DNA of 64,000 nucleotides from Montifringilla adamsi (Eukaryota > Chordata > Aves > Passeriformes > Passeridae), in assembly GCA_017590115.1 (NCBI GenBank), contig JAGGNK010007448.1:7728815-7792814 (forward strand), read 5' to 3'. Shown piece after piece: positions 30,401 to 41,281 of the stretch; within the stretch, counting starts at the first letter, position 1, and every line of letters starts with the position of its first letter. The notes below the pieces were generated by a model. The model searched no databases. It was not told the origin of the DNA and saw only the letters and a program-made list of their open reading frames with translations. The position numbers and the translations under genes were made by a program.

Positions 30401-32450
30401 CGGTGGAAAAGGTTAGGTGGGTTTTTTTTCCCTTTTCTTAAGGCCTTTCTCTTCGGTATCCCAAGGCAATCCAACCAGACGAACATTTCTCTAAATGAGC
30501 ACTGCAACACCTCAAAGCAGCCCGGGGAGCTGCCGTTCCCAGCGGGATGACTCCCAGCATCCCGCTGCAGGTGCCACCGATGCCGCTTAAGGCATCGCTC
30601 CATCCCCCGACCCCCGCGACCCTCCCAGCCCTTCCCGGCTGGAAGGACCAGCGGAGGAGCCGCTTTTCCGGATGAGGCTGCGGATCCAGGTGCAGCGCCC
30701 AGGGGTTTGCACAGCCCCGGCCCCGCCAGATGTGCACAGCTGCTGCATCACAGACTCACAGAACGGCTTGGGGTGGAAGGCACCTTCCAGCTCACCCCGT
30801 TCCGACCCCCTGACAAGGACAGGAACACCTTCCACTCTCCCAGGTTGCTCCAAGCCCTGTCCAGCCTGGCCTTGGACACTTCCAGGGATGCTGCATCACT
30901 GCCACAGAGCCCAGGCTGCTCCTGGCTGCCCCTTCCAGATAACTGATGAGTTTATTAGGGGATTAAAAGTTAGTTTCCCCTCCTTATTGAATGCTCTGAT
31001 TTATGCATGCGTTTAAATCAATCCCATTTCCTGCCTTTTATCCCTTGTCCCCCAGGCTTTCAGGCTTTACTGTGTCAGACATTTGTTACAATCACATTGT
31101 TTTGAGGCAAGCGAGACACCGTGGGTGGTTTAAGGGATTTAAATCCATGAGCTGCATTTCTTAGGCACTTCTCCCAGGTACCAACTGCCCCTCCTGAGCT
31201 GTAGATTCCCCTCCTTGGGCCAGTTTGTGCTGCCTCCTGGTAAAATATGAACCAGCCTCCCTGCTAATGAAGATGCTGCTGGAGATTCGCTCCGAGCCTG
31301 CCTGGCTGGGAGCTGTGTCTGGCACAGGAGGTGCCTGGCGAGCTGGGGTGCCCAGGGTGGGGGATTTCAGGTGCTGCTAGCAGGCAGTTGCTGGATGAGC
31401 TACATAAGCAGCTTATTTTGTCATTTTAATTTTTTAATCCCGTGCATTCGGTCGCGCTCTCTCATTAGTAAGCATTAGCTCCCCAAGTCCCATTAGCTCC
31501 GCTGAGAGCTGGGGCTTTGCCTTTGGGGACAGCTCTGGGGGAGCCAACAGGGGGCTGGGGACACAGCTCCGTGGTGTCCCATGTGGGTGTGACCCTGGCC
31601 CTGCAGAGCCATCGCTGCTCAGCCCTTCCCTCTGCTGTCCCCCTGTCCCCTCCCCAGGACCCTGGCAGTCCCAGCTCCCTCCAGAGCTGATCCAAGCCCA
31701 GGGCTGGCTCTAACCTCCCCCTGCAACTATTTTATTGTGTGTAAACACACACATATTCCATTCAAACCCTCCCCTTAACCCCAGGGCCATCCCCAGAGCT
31801 GTACTTTGTAAGAGGATCTCAAGTCTCGGATTTAAAATTAGTTGACTCTTCTCTTTAATAAAATTATTCCTTTCCTCTTTAAATAGCACAATATGTCACA
31901 GAAAGCCGGTGGGTCCGTTCATGAAGATGAGACAGCTCAGAGAGGAAAGAGACAGGCAAAAAAAAAAAAAAAGAAAAAAAGAAAAAAAAAAGTAAAAACA
32001 TCTCCCCAAACCCCTTCTGCCTAATCCAACTGAATTAGAGGATTTCGAAGTGGATTTAAAACTAAATCTTGATTAGGGAGAATTTCTCTCCAAGAGCTGC
32101 TGCACGCTGGTATTAATGGGAAGTGATCGTGGACAGAGGAAATAGGACAGAAATAACTGAGGGTAGCACATACGCACTCAGGTCTGTGCATGAACTGAAA
32201 GAATCGGGGAATTTCTCCAGAGGAAAAGGGAGAAATTCAACATTGACAGAAGGAGCCTGGGTGCCAGGGGCTGGCTGGGCAAGCGGGGAGCAGCCACATC
32301 CCTGCTGCACCCACAGCACCTCCCTGGACCCGCGGGAAGGGCTCGCAGGTGAGGAGGCAGCGCCGAGGACCAGGACGGCCAGGGTGAAGAGCCGGGAGGA
32401 GAGGAGGTCTCAGCCCACTCCTCCAGAGCCCCTGTTCACCCTGGGGGACC
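30400..32450. other. Intergenic region with one CR1 tail
   Basis: I see no gene. The stretch at 31,240-31,480 is AT-rich with TAAT-type words and might be a regulatory block. A 31,958-31,992 A-rich run is simple sequence. Confidence 0.45.
30748..30940 (-). mobile_element. CR1 LINE 3' tail
   Basis: The inverted CR1 end (TCACAGACTCACAGAACGG, then 'gggtggaaggcacc') is followed by 'ggttgctccaagccctgtcc' and 'agcctggccttggacacttc'. All three are hallmarks of bird CR1. Confidence 0.9.
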
Positions 32451-32457
32451 CCTGGAG

Positions 32458-33258
32458 ATGCCCCCCATGCTCTGCAGACACATGGCCGGAGGTGCCCATG
32501 GGATCCTGTCTCTGCTGACCGTGGTGTTCGTGCTGCCAGAGGGTGAGTGCTGCTCTCCTGGGGTGTGGCCGTGCCTCGGAGCCACAGTTTGTATCCTCCC
32601 TAAACCCGACTGGTCCAGGTGGGATTTACCCTTTTCCATCCTCCCTAAACCCGACTGGCCCAGGTGGGATTGACCCTTTTCCATCCTCCCTGAACCCGAC
32701 TGACCCAGGTGGAATTTACCTTTTCCCATCCCCACTAAACCTGACTTGCCCAGGTGGGATTTACCCTTTTCCATCCTCCCTAAACACGACTTGCCCAGGT
32801 GGGATTTACCCTTTTCCATCCCCGCTAAACCCGACTTGCCCAGGTGCCCCAAGCCATGCAGCTGTGTGCTGGTGGTTTTAGGATGGAGGTAATGTCAGTG
32901 TTTTGTACAAAAGGGCAGAGTGCCAGGATTTGGGACCCCCTGGGCTCCTCTTCTCTGGTTTGGCCGGGGCAGGGACTCCCCTTGCTGTGCCTGGCTGTGT
33001 GAGGGTGCTCAAAACCTGTGGGAGCAGATTTTGAGCCCCCCAAAACCCTGTGGGAGCACAGGAGGGCTCAGGAAGGGCTCTGGGTCAGTGTTCAGAGGTG
33101 AGGAAAGGCAATAGCAACCTGATTAATCAATAGAGGTTGCCTTAACCTCCACAGCAGAGGTGGATGTGGATGGTGTAAATTAATATCCTTTAAAGGCTTT
33201 TTGGTGTGTGTTGTGGTTTTTGTTTTGGGTTGGCTTGTTTTTGTTTTGTTTTGGGTTT

Positions 33259-33295
<37 letters not shown>

Positions 33296-34470
33296 TTTTT
33301 TAAGAAACCTGAGAAACAGCTTAATTCCCATTGTGGCAATTTTCAGCCACAGTGGCTGCAGGGAAGGGCTGAGCTGCTGCCAGCGCAAGTGTGCAAAGCC
33401 CTGGGGACACCCTGAGGCCGTTGGCCCGGGGTCACAGGCACGGTGACTCTGGTGCTCTGAAGGAGGATTTCCCTTCTCTTTCCGAGCAGGTTTGCCTTCC
33501 TGACAGACCCTGTGATAACATCAGGACTGTGTCCAGGGGGAAAACCAAACCACGCTGATAAGCCCATCCCTCTGGAGCAAATACCTCCAAAACAAGCACA
33601 GCTAAACTGGAGAAATTTGGTGGAAAAGGGAAAATCTGTTTCTGAGCGCAACCGAGCTCTGACTCAGTGGTGTCTGTGAGGTTTCACCTACTCTTTACAC
33701 CCCGTTTCAAAGCTCCCTTGTTCCCACAGTTTGATCCCAGCTCAAATCTCCGGCTAATCTCTGATTTCGCACTGACCTCTAGTGGGAGATGAGTCTGTAT
33801 TTTCGGGCCCACTGGGTAAACAAGTGACGGGCAGCTCCGGGCTCCGGCTTAATGCGACTTGGCAAGGCAGGGAGCGCTGCGAAGCCGTCGCTAGAGAGCA
33901 GCTCGGAACGAGCTGAAGCCTTTTCCCCCCTGGAAAAAAAAAAAGAAAAAAAAAAAAAAAAAAAAAAATCCAGCCGCGTTTCTTCTGGTTCTTGTTTAGT
34001 GTCTGGACTCCAGTGTTATGGCTGCAACATCGTGGTTGGCACCAAAAACGTGGACATGGGGTGCTCCAAGCCCGAGGTGATCACCTGCTCCCAGTCCCAC
34101 CAGGGCTTCAAGCACCGGTTCTGCATTAAAACAGAGAGCGGTGAGTCCGCCCCCGGGGCCGGGGCTGCGGGGGCTGCTCCAGCCGCTGTTCCCCCCCAAA
34201 AATCAACCTCGCAGGGGCTGTCCCCTGTGCCAGGCTGCCACAGCATCCCGTGCCCCTGATGTCCCTCCCTGTGCTTGCTTTGCAGTGGTCCTGGGCATCC
34301 TGCTGACCAGCGGCTGTGCCACCTCTCGCCACTGCCAGCAGCAGGAGCTGCCGGGGGTCCGCATCCACTGCTGCGACAGCGACCTGTGCAACGCCTCCCC
34401 CAGAGCCCCCCGGCCGCCCCCCGGCCACCTCCTGCTGCCCTGCATCCTCGCTGCCCTGCTTCTCTCCTGA
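32458..34470 (+). CDS. LY6/uPAR-family small GPI-anchored protein
   Basis: Three exons (32458-32542, 34000-34140, 34286-34470) join through two phase-1 GT-AG introns, the usual LY6 layout, to 136 residues. ATGs at 32,467 or 32,482 are alternative starts (the latter gives 128). Residues ~9-28 are a signal peptide (core ILSLLTVVFVL). Residues 32-111 form one LU (three-finger) domain: LQCYGC at 32-37, further Cys at 50, 58, 70, 86 and 92, and the signature CCDSDLCN at 104-111, ten cysteines in all. A Pro-rich spacer and a hydrophobic tail (LLLPCILAALLLS) suggest a GPI anchor near 111-113; NAS at 111-113 is also a glycosylation sequon. It resembles PSCA and LY6 proteins most, but I cannot name an orthologue. 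Ligand and function are unknown. Confidence 0.88.
32592..32848. repeat. 45-bp minisatellite in intron 1 of the LY6-like gene
   Basis: Five to six copies of a 45-bp unit (TAAACCCGACTGGCCCAGGT, then 'gggatttacccttttccatcctccc') begin 50 bp after the exon-1 donor. The period is a multiple of three, so frames on both strands stay open and mimic a repetitive protein. Confidence 0.93.
33258..33302. repeat. Poly-T tract in LY6-like intron 1
   Basis: A run of more than thirty T is preceded by a GTTTT-rich stretch. An A-rich tract at 33,938-33,968 in the same intron is its complement. Confidence 0.9.
33938..33968. repeat. Poly-A tract just before LY6-like exon 2
   Basis: An almost pure A run of about thirty bases lies 32 bases before the exon-2 acceptor and leaves only a short pyrimidine tract (TTTCTTCTGGTTCTTGTTTAG). 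Confidence 0.9.
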
Positions 34471-34655
34471 TGGCCCCAGGATGGGGATGGGGCAGATTTT
34501 GTGGCCCGAGGGTTGGGATGGGGCAGAGCTTATGATCCGAGGGTCGGGATGGGGCAGAGTTTATGGCCCGAGGATGGGATGGGGCAGAGTTTATGGCCCG
34601 AGGATGGGATGGGGCAAAGTTGATGGCCCCAGGGTCGGGATGGGGCAGAGCTGAT
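34469..34655. repeat. G-rich minisatellite A, ~30-32 bp unit, about 6 copies
   Basis: Head-to-tail copies of a unit around GAGGATGGGATGGGGCAGAG plus a TTTATGGCCC spacer. Each copy carries G3-4 runs. The array starts at the stop codon of the LY6-like gene. Confidence 0.9.
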
Positions 34656-34905
34656 GGCTGCAGGGCGCTGTTGCGGCAGCTCTGCTGCCCAGCAGCGTTT
34701 CGGGCAGAGGCAAGGAGCGGCCGCGGTGCCTCCATCGCTGCATCCCGCTCCTGTCCCCGCCGTGCCGGCGCTTCCCGGGCCGGGTGATGCTGCTGGCCCC
34801 GCTCTGCCCCCCTCGCCCGGCTCGGGCCATCCATCTTACCCCGTGTAAGAGGCTTGTTGCAATTAAGCAGGCTGAAGTGCTCCTGAACTCTTCAATCTTT
34901 GCCCC
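34651..34905. repeat. Duplicated segment, copy 1
   Basis: About 255 bp (starting CTGATGGCTGCAGGGCGCTG) that recur in the same orientation at 36,396-36,650, with roughly eight to ten differences. Confidence 0.95.
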
Positions 34906-34969
34906 GGCACTGCTCGTGGGGTGGGTGCTGGCACAGGGGTGCCCCATCGCTGCTGCTCTCCCCTCTCTC

Positions 34970-34975
34970 AATAAA
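34970..34975 (+). terminator. Polyadenylation signal of the LY6-like gene
   Basis: AATAAA about 500 bases after the stop codon. It is the first canonical signal after the coding sequence. Confidence 0.7.
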
Positions 34976-34995
34976 AGGTGCCGAACGCTGTGCCC

Positions 34996-35884
34996 TGCCA
35001 AGCTCTCGGTGATGCCCCCGCGGGGAGGACGGGGGATGCTCCCCGAGCTCTGGGGGTACCCGCAGCATCCCGGGGAAGGGGCAGCGCAGGGCCGGGGGTC
35101 TCCCCAGTCCCCCGCGGGGATCGGGAGCGCGGCCGAGCCCCGCTCTTCCCACGAGAGGGCATCCGCCAGCCTCGCTCCGCATCCCGGCGGCCGCGGGCTC
35201 AGGGATGGAGCAGCATCCCCAACGCGCTGGGCTGGGGCACGGGGGCCCGGGTGAAAAGAATTGAATTTTCAGGAGTTTTTTTCCCAGCCCAAGAGGCCAA
35301 ACGGGAGTTTTAAGAGCAAAATGCAGTCCCGTGCGGACCGCAGCGGCTCCAAGGTCAGCGCGGGGGGTTGCGGCAGAGCTGGGAATTAAACGCATCTGTC
35401 TCAAGAGCCAGCCCTGTGTCTTTATCACCAGGGAAACAGCATAAACCTCGCTAGGAGAAAGGGAAGAAATATTTTTTATTCTATTTTTTTTCTTCAGATA
35501 AAAAAAAAATATATAATAATGCAAAAGACCTTTTCCATGCAAAACATCAACTTTTGATGACATTTCTCAGATGTGTGTCGGAAAACAAGCCAAAACTCTA
35601 CTAAAAATATTATCTGAGGCACCTTCCCAAGAGAAACACCTTGGGACTGATACACAGATTCTGAAGATTCAAAATAAAAGGAAATCAGAAAACAAATCCT
35701 AGAAGAAAAACTACAAGAGCAGCAACAGTACCCAATTCCCCCTCTTTTCCCTTAAAACATTCCTTATGATTTTCAGGGGAGCAGGAAACATTTCCTTGGC
35801 AGCTGGAGTTATTCTGGCTACTGGTTATTTATCTGCCTGTGCTGAGCTCTTGCAAAAGCCCTCACTAGGATAAAATCCCATTGA
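34996..35884. other. GC-rich, then AT-rich spacer between the duplicated segments
   Basis: No gene recognised. 35,000-35,400 is GC-rich with many CpG, while 35,450-35,880 is AT-rich with A and T runs. I searched for a LY6 exon remnant before the second copy and saw none. Confidence 0.5.
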
Positions 35885-36400
35885 TCTGGGACAGGGCAGA
35901 GCTGATGGTCTGAGGATCAGGATGGGGCAGAGTTTGTGGCCCGAGGATGGGATGGGGCAGAGCTGATGGCCCGAGAGTGGGGATGGGACAGAGCTGTTGG
36001 CTCAAGGATTGGGATGGGGCAGAGTTTGTGGCCCCAGGATCAGGATGGGGCAGAGTTGATGGCTGGAGGATGGGATGGGGCAGAGTTTATGGCCCCAGGA
36101 CGGGGATGGGGCAGAGCTGATGGCAGGAGGATGGGGATGGGGCAGAGTTTATGCCCCGAGGATGGGGATAGGGCAGAGTTTGTGGCCCCAGGATCAGGAT
36201 GGGGCAGAGTTTGTGGCCTGAGGATGGGGATGGGGCAGAGCTGATGGCTCAAGGATTGGGAATGGGGCAGAGTTTATGGCCCCAGGACGGGGATGGAGCA
36301 GAGTTTGTGGCCCCAGGATCAGGATGAGGCAGAGCTTATGGCCCGAGGATGGGATGGGGCAGAGTTTATGGCCCCAGGGTCGGGATGGGGCAGAGCTGAT
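35885..36400. repeat. G-rich minisatellite B, ~30-32 bp unit, about 16 copies
   Basis: The same unit as the array at 34,469-34,655, expanded to roughly sixteen copies. Every copy contains GGGATGGGG or GGATGGGG, giving dense potential for G-quadruplexes on the plus strand. Confidence 0.93.
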
Positions 36401-36650
36401 GGCTGCAGGGCGCTGCTGTGGCAGCTCTGCTGCCCAGCAGCGTTTCGGGCGGAGGCGAGGAGCGGCCGCGGTGCCTCCATCGCTGCATCCCGCTCCTGTC
36501 CCCGCCGTGCCGGCGCTTCCCGGGCCGGGTGATGCTGCTGGCCCCGCTCTGCCCCCCTCGCCCGGCTCGGGTCATCCATCTTACCCCGTGTAAGAGGCCT
36601 GTTGCAATTAAGCAGGCTGAAGTGCTCCTGAACTCTTTAACCTTTGCCCT
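36396..36650. repeat. Duplicated segment, copy 2
   Basis: The direct repeat of 34,651-34,905, 1,745 bp downstream, also preceded by the minisatellite unit. Similarity fades after the shared CTCCTGAACTCTT block. Confidence 0.95.
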
Positions 36651-38430
36651 GGGATTGCTCCTTTTGCCCCGGGGCTGTGGATCAGCTCCATTGCACTCAC
36701 CAAACAGCGCCTGCTACTTAGCTGACATTTCTTTCTCCTGCTGGATCCTATTAGCACCCTGAGGTTGAAAATGCTACTTTGGAGTGTTGTAAGGAATGTG
36801 ATTTATACTGGAAAGCAGCGACAATCTATCTTTCCCTATACACACAGTGCACATGAGGCTGGAGAGCTAAATCCACATCGCCTGAACAAACAGCAGCAGG
36901 GATAATTGGGGAGGAGGCTTCAGGCAGGGAGGGATGGCACTGGGGCCAGGGGATCCAGAGCCTGGGGCAGGCAATGGGGCTGTGCAGGGAACCCCACTGC
37001 CCAGTGGGATCCCATCCCCACACCAGTGCAAACTGGTGCTGGATGCTGCTGGTGTCCAAGCAAGGACTGGGAGCTGTTTCCAAGGGTTCTGGTTTGGGAT
37101 CTGTCTGGGCTGTTTCCAAAGGTCCTGGTTGGGGATCCATCCTGTCCTTCTTCCCTGTTGATCCTCTGATTCCTGAGCAGGACTCGCAGTGGTTTTCCTG
37201 CCTGTGAGTCCATATCACGGATAACACAATCTGCATGGGAAGCAGATGGAAATAAGAATGGAACGGTGCCTGAAGGAGGACTGATTAGCCTTTATCAGAT
37301 ATGACACGCTAACCACCGAGGCTCCTTGCTGGAACACCGGGTTAAAATCTCTGCGGTGTCAAATTTCATCCTCCCTGAGCGAAGAGACACTTTCCATAGT
37401 GTTTGTGTGAATCTTCTGGATGAGCCCTGGAGACTGAAACCATCTCGGCTTCATCTGGGCATTAAAAGTCCCACCCACGTGTTTAAAAAAAGCCCCAAAC
37501 CCAGAAACGCAAAAGCTGACATTTACTCTAAAATGTCTTTTTCTTCCTGCATCACTGCGTGGATCCCGTGTGAGCTGCTGCCTCCTCCTCTCTGGAGCAG
37601 GGCTGGAGGCATCTCCTGGGCATTCCCACCTTTGGCCCTGCTGGAAGCACAGGGATTATTTTGCACACTCAAAAGTGTGTGCATGAGCACACACACGGAC
37701 ACTAGCACAGCGTTTTCTGGGAGAAAAACCAACTAAAAAAAAAAAAAGAAAAGAGAGAAAAAAAAAAAAAAAACCCAACCCTAAGCAGCCTCTGTGTCAA
37801 AAGCCCTTTTATAAAAGCCTCAGTAGCTGAAGAATTGCCATTGTTTCAGTCTCCAGTGAGTGCTAGTCTTAAAATATTTCCAGCTCAGAGCAGGCTTTGA
37901 CATTCTGCCCAGACCCAGGAGAGGGAACAAACATGAGTTCAGAAATGTTTCTACAAGGCACAGATCCTTCTTCTGGGAGAGTCACATTCAGCATCTCCCA
38001 TCCTGTGGCTATGTCCCCCCAAAGTGGGGGAAACACCACAAAACACCCCTGGAAGCAGGGAGGGGGAGAAGGCTGGGCTGGTTTTCACACCACTTTCACT
38101 CAGCTTTTCCCTTCTGAGCAACAAAACCCATTTTTTTCCTCAGAAATGCTGCATTCCAGGCTGCTCTTCCTGCTTGGATGCTGAGGCTGTGCAGACCTGA
38201 CTCCCCATCCCGCTGGATGCCAGCAGATGGTCCAAAAGCACAAGGCTGTGTAGACTCTGGAAGTGAAAGCAGACAGAAAGTCTGCAGTGATATTCATCCC
38301 CTCTTAGCCTTTTTTTTGTGTGTGTGTGTGCTCACCAGTGATGCTGGGAGGGACAGAGTGAGGGCTGGGATGGAGGAAGCTCTTAAAGCTTCACATTTCC
38401 ATCTCTGTGGAAGGGCAGGAAGAAAATGGA

Positions 38431-38510
38431 ACCATGGAATGGTTTAGGTTGGAAGGGGCCTTAAAGATCATCCCATTCCAATCCCCTGCTCCACGTGGTG
38501 GTGGCACTGG
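38431..38510 (-). mobile_element. CR1 LINE 3' tail, short
   Basis: CCATGGAATGGTTTAGGTTG followed by 'gaaggggccttaaagatcatc' is the inverted extreme 3' end of CR1. Confidence 0.9.
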
Positions 38511-40458
38511 GGACAGGGACTTGGGGAGCCACAGCACAGCTCCTGGGACAGTTTGTCACCAGTTTTTCATGGTTTGTCCCCGTCTCTCTTTCCAAAATAA
38601 GGAGAGGAGCTGAGATAAAAGTTGCTGCACTTCTCTCAAAAAAACCCTTTTTTTGGCATAAAAACGCAGAAAGCTGCCAGAGGTTTGGAGGCTGTTGGGA
38701 ATTATGTGGATGCCCTGGGGTCTGTGGGAAGCTGGTTCCAAGAGGCTGAATGCTCTAGAGAGCACGAGCCAACCTGAGCTTATCTCAGCTCTGAGCACTC
38801 CTGACGCTGGATGAAGGGCATTGTTTACCCAAGAACAATGTGGGGTTAAAATTTAGTAAGTCCTTGTGCAACTCTTTATGGAGAGGCAGCAAGGACAAAT
38901 AAACATCTCTCAAACACAGTCAGTACTCAGGCTCAGTGTTTAATTCATTCTCTGGAAATGCATCTTGTTTATAGCCATTCATTGCAGGGGCTTGGAACAG
39001 CAGGGGTCTGATCCACTCCAAATTTCAGGCAAAATAATATGATCCTCGTTTTGCTTTTGTTTGTTCCTAGGAGAGAACACAAGGTCAAATCTTCAACTAG
39101 TACAAAGTTTGCTCTGAACTACTGAGTGGGGAATTTTTTTTGTTTGTTTGTGTTTTGGGTTTGGGTTTTTTTTTTTTTATTTTTTTTTTTTGCTTGGTTT
39201 TTTTGTTTTGTTTTGTTTTATTTTGTTTGTTTGACAAAGTTTTTCCTCTGCTCTCTCTCCCTTTCCATGCCTCCCTCTCCTTCCAGCTCACCAGCCAGGA
39301 GAAGCCCAGGGTACCAGAGAATCTGGGTTTCCTCCTGGCGTGATAAAGGCTTCTAGAAGGAATTAAGGCTGGATGGCCAAAACCAGCAGCTTCCAAGGCT
39401 GAAGTTTGGGATGTCTCCTACTCACTCCAACCCATGGAGACGAGCAGGGGAGCACCCACATGAGGGAGATCCAGCTCCCTCCTCCCAGGGGATGCTGCAC
39501 TGAGCAGTGCCCTTCTCTGGGAGCTGCTCCAGGCCCATCCATTTCCCAAAGCTGAGAGGGAGCAGTGCCAGCTTTATTGACAGAAACATGAACTGGGTCA
39601 CGCTGCCCGTTCCCCCTCCCAGCTCTGAGCTCTCCTCCTGCTCCAGGGGATGTTCAGGAGCTGGACACACACTGTGTGCCAAACCAGCCCCGAGCCCCAG
39701 GGCAGTGCTCTTCTCCTCTGGGATGAGAGCCAAGGCTGCCCTGTGCCAAGGGCTGGGCACACAGGGGGGTGGGTGGAGGGAGAGGGGGGATCCTGCTCCA
39801 TTTCACAGCTCCACGGCACAGTGGGAGCCAGCCATGGGCCTGACCTACATGGAGCACAATCGATGCACTGGCAGCACAGAGATCACACTGTGGGGGAGGA
39901 TCTGCCTCCCTGCATCCCTGCATCCAGCCAGGATCTCCCCTGGGAGCCACAGGAGCTTCCCCTCCATGCTGGGCACCACGTGCAGCTCGCAGCATCCTCC
40001 ACGCTCAACAGCCCTGGCATGGAGTAACCTTGGATGCCTATTTTGGGATGTTCTCCTCGTTTTGTGCAGCTGGGAGGGAGAGGTGTTGTGTCTGTGTGTG
40101 CCCCTGGGACACCTCTGAGTGAGGCACACCGGGGTTTGGCTGCTGAGGAGTCAAAAGGTGCCTCCTTGGCTCAGCAGCTCCTGATGGAGCCTGCTAATGG
40201 AGCACCAGAGGATCTGAGTGTCCTCCCTGCCAGGTGTTGGGGTTATCCAGCCTGGAATCACACCCTGAAGCCTTTTCCTTCCGGTGCTTTGAGCATCTCA
40301 CACCCTGGGGCCGCTCTGCGCTGACCTCCCGGGTTCTGCTGCAGGGGATGATGCTCCTGGCATAATTTACTCTTTCATGTCCTTCAGGGGAGTGGTTGGG
40401 AGGGTGGCAGGAGCAAAATGGCAAAAAACATCAGGAAAAGGTGAGGGTTGGGGTCAGC

Positions 40459-40487
40459 ATTAGGGTTAGGGTTAGCTTTAGGGTAAG
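40459..40487. repeat. Short interstitial telomere-like repeat
   Basis: Two perfect and two degenerate TTAGGG units in a row (TTAGGGTTAGGG, then CTTTAGGGTAAGG). Confidence 0.7.
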
Positions 40488-41159
40488 GCACTGTGGTGCT
40501 AGGTGATATTTTTTCCTCCCAGGTTCCCAAATTCTCAAAAAATAACAGCAAGGGGGTAATTAAAAATATCATCTTGGGACACAGTGAGCCTAATCCTGCA
40601 GCCTGCCCCTCCCCTGCCTGCTGGTGGCAGGGGGAGGATGGATGAACACCCGGAGTGAGAGGCTGGTGTGGAGGAGGATGGAGAGAGGTGTGTGACAGCG
40701 TGTCCTCACCCTGGGAGCCCTCTGGGGACAACAGCCAGGTGTCCTGGGTGTCGGTGCCGTGTCCCTCCCCTCTGTGACAGCAATACCGGGCTGGTTAAAC
40801 TCTGCAAAGCGAACTCTGTGCGGAACGAGGGGAAATAAAGCGAATTAAAGGGTGGGCAGAGGCTGGCACTGCCTGCTCCCGGCGCCGAGCGGAGCCCCGG
40901 GGAAAGCAGCGAGCCAAGTTTCGCTTTTACACGGCAGGAATGAATCACGGCAGCTCCGCAAACAGCGGCTCGGGGAGCGCTCCCCGCTGCTAATTAGGAA
41001 ATAATCCAATCAATTAAGCGCTCAGCCTGCAGAGGAGGGCGCAGCTCTGCTGGAAAAGGGGCAGAGTGGGGTTGGGGGTGGATTTGGCTGTCGGGGTCTC
41101 TGCCATAGGATGCTCCTGGAGAAAAACCAATTCTTTCAGGCAACGGTCCTCCCTCTCTG

Positions 41160-41281
41160 GTTGTTTGGGATGCAGGGATTTAGGACTGGGATGGATGCTC
41201 AGCATGCCCCGTGTCCCCAGGGTGTTTGGGATGCAGGGATTTAGGACTGGGATGGATGCTCAGCATCCCCCGTGTCCCCAG
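41160..41281. repeat. 61-bp tandem duplication
   Basis: Two nearly identical 61-bp units (GTTTGGGATGCAGGGATTTA to 'cgtgtccccag') lie head to tail. Confidence 0.93.

Larger units (their letters stand above)
34471..34995 (+). other. 3' UTR of the LY6-like gene
   Basis: The region from the TGA to the polyadenylation site. Its first part is a G-rich minisatellite (34,469-34,655), and its second part (34,651-34,905) recurs almost unchanged at 36,396-36,650. Confidence 0.65.

Noticed and set aside
29767..30550. Repetitive proteins of ~140-220 residues in the 30-bp array
   Set aside because: They arise from a period that is a multiple of three and are open on both strands. Only a finding, not a gene call, is justified.
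32436..32881. Repetitive frames around the LY6-like first exon
   Set aside because: The minus-strand and alternate plus frames come from the 45-bp minisatellite. Only the exon that splices to 34,000 is supported.
39507..40118. A 203-residue plus-strand frame
   Set aside because: GC-rich, with no recognisable domain, no splice or promoter context, and overlapping open frames on both strands.
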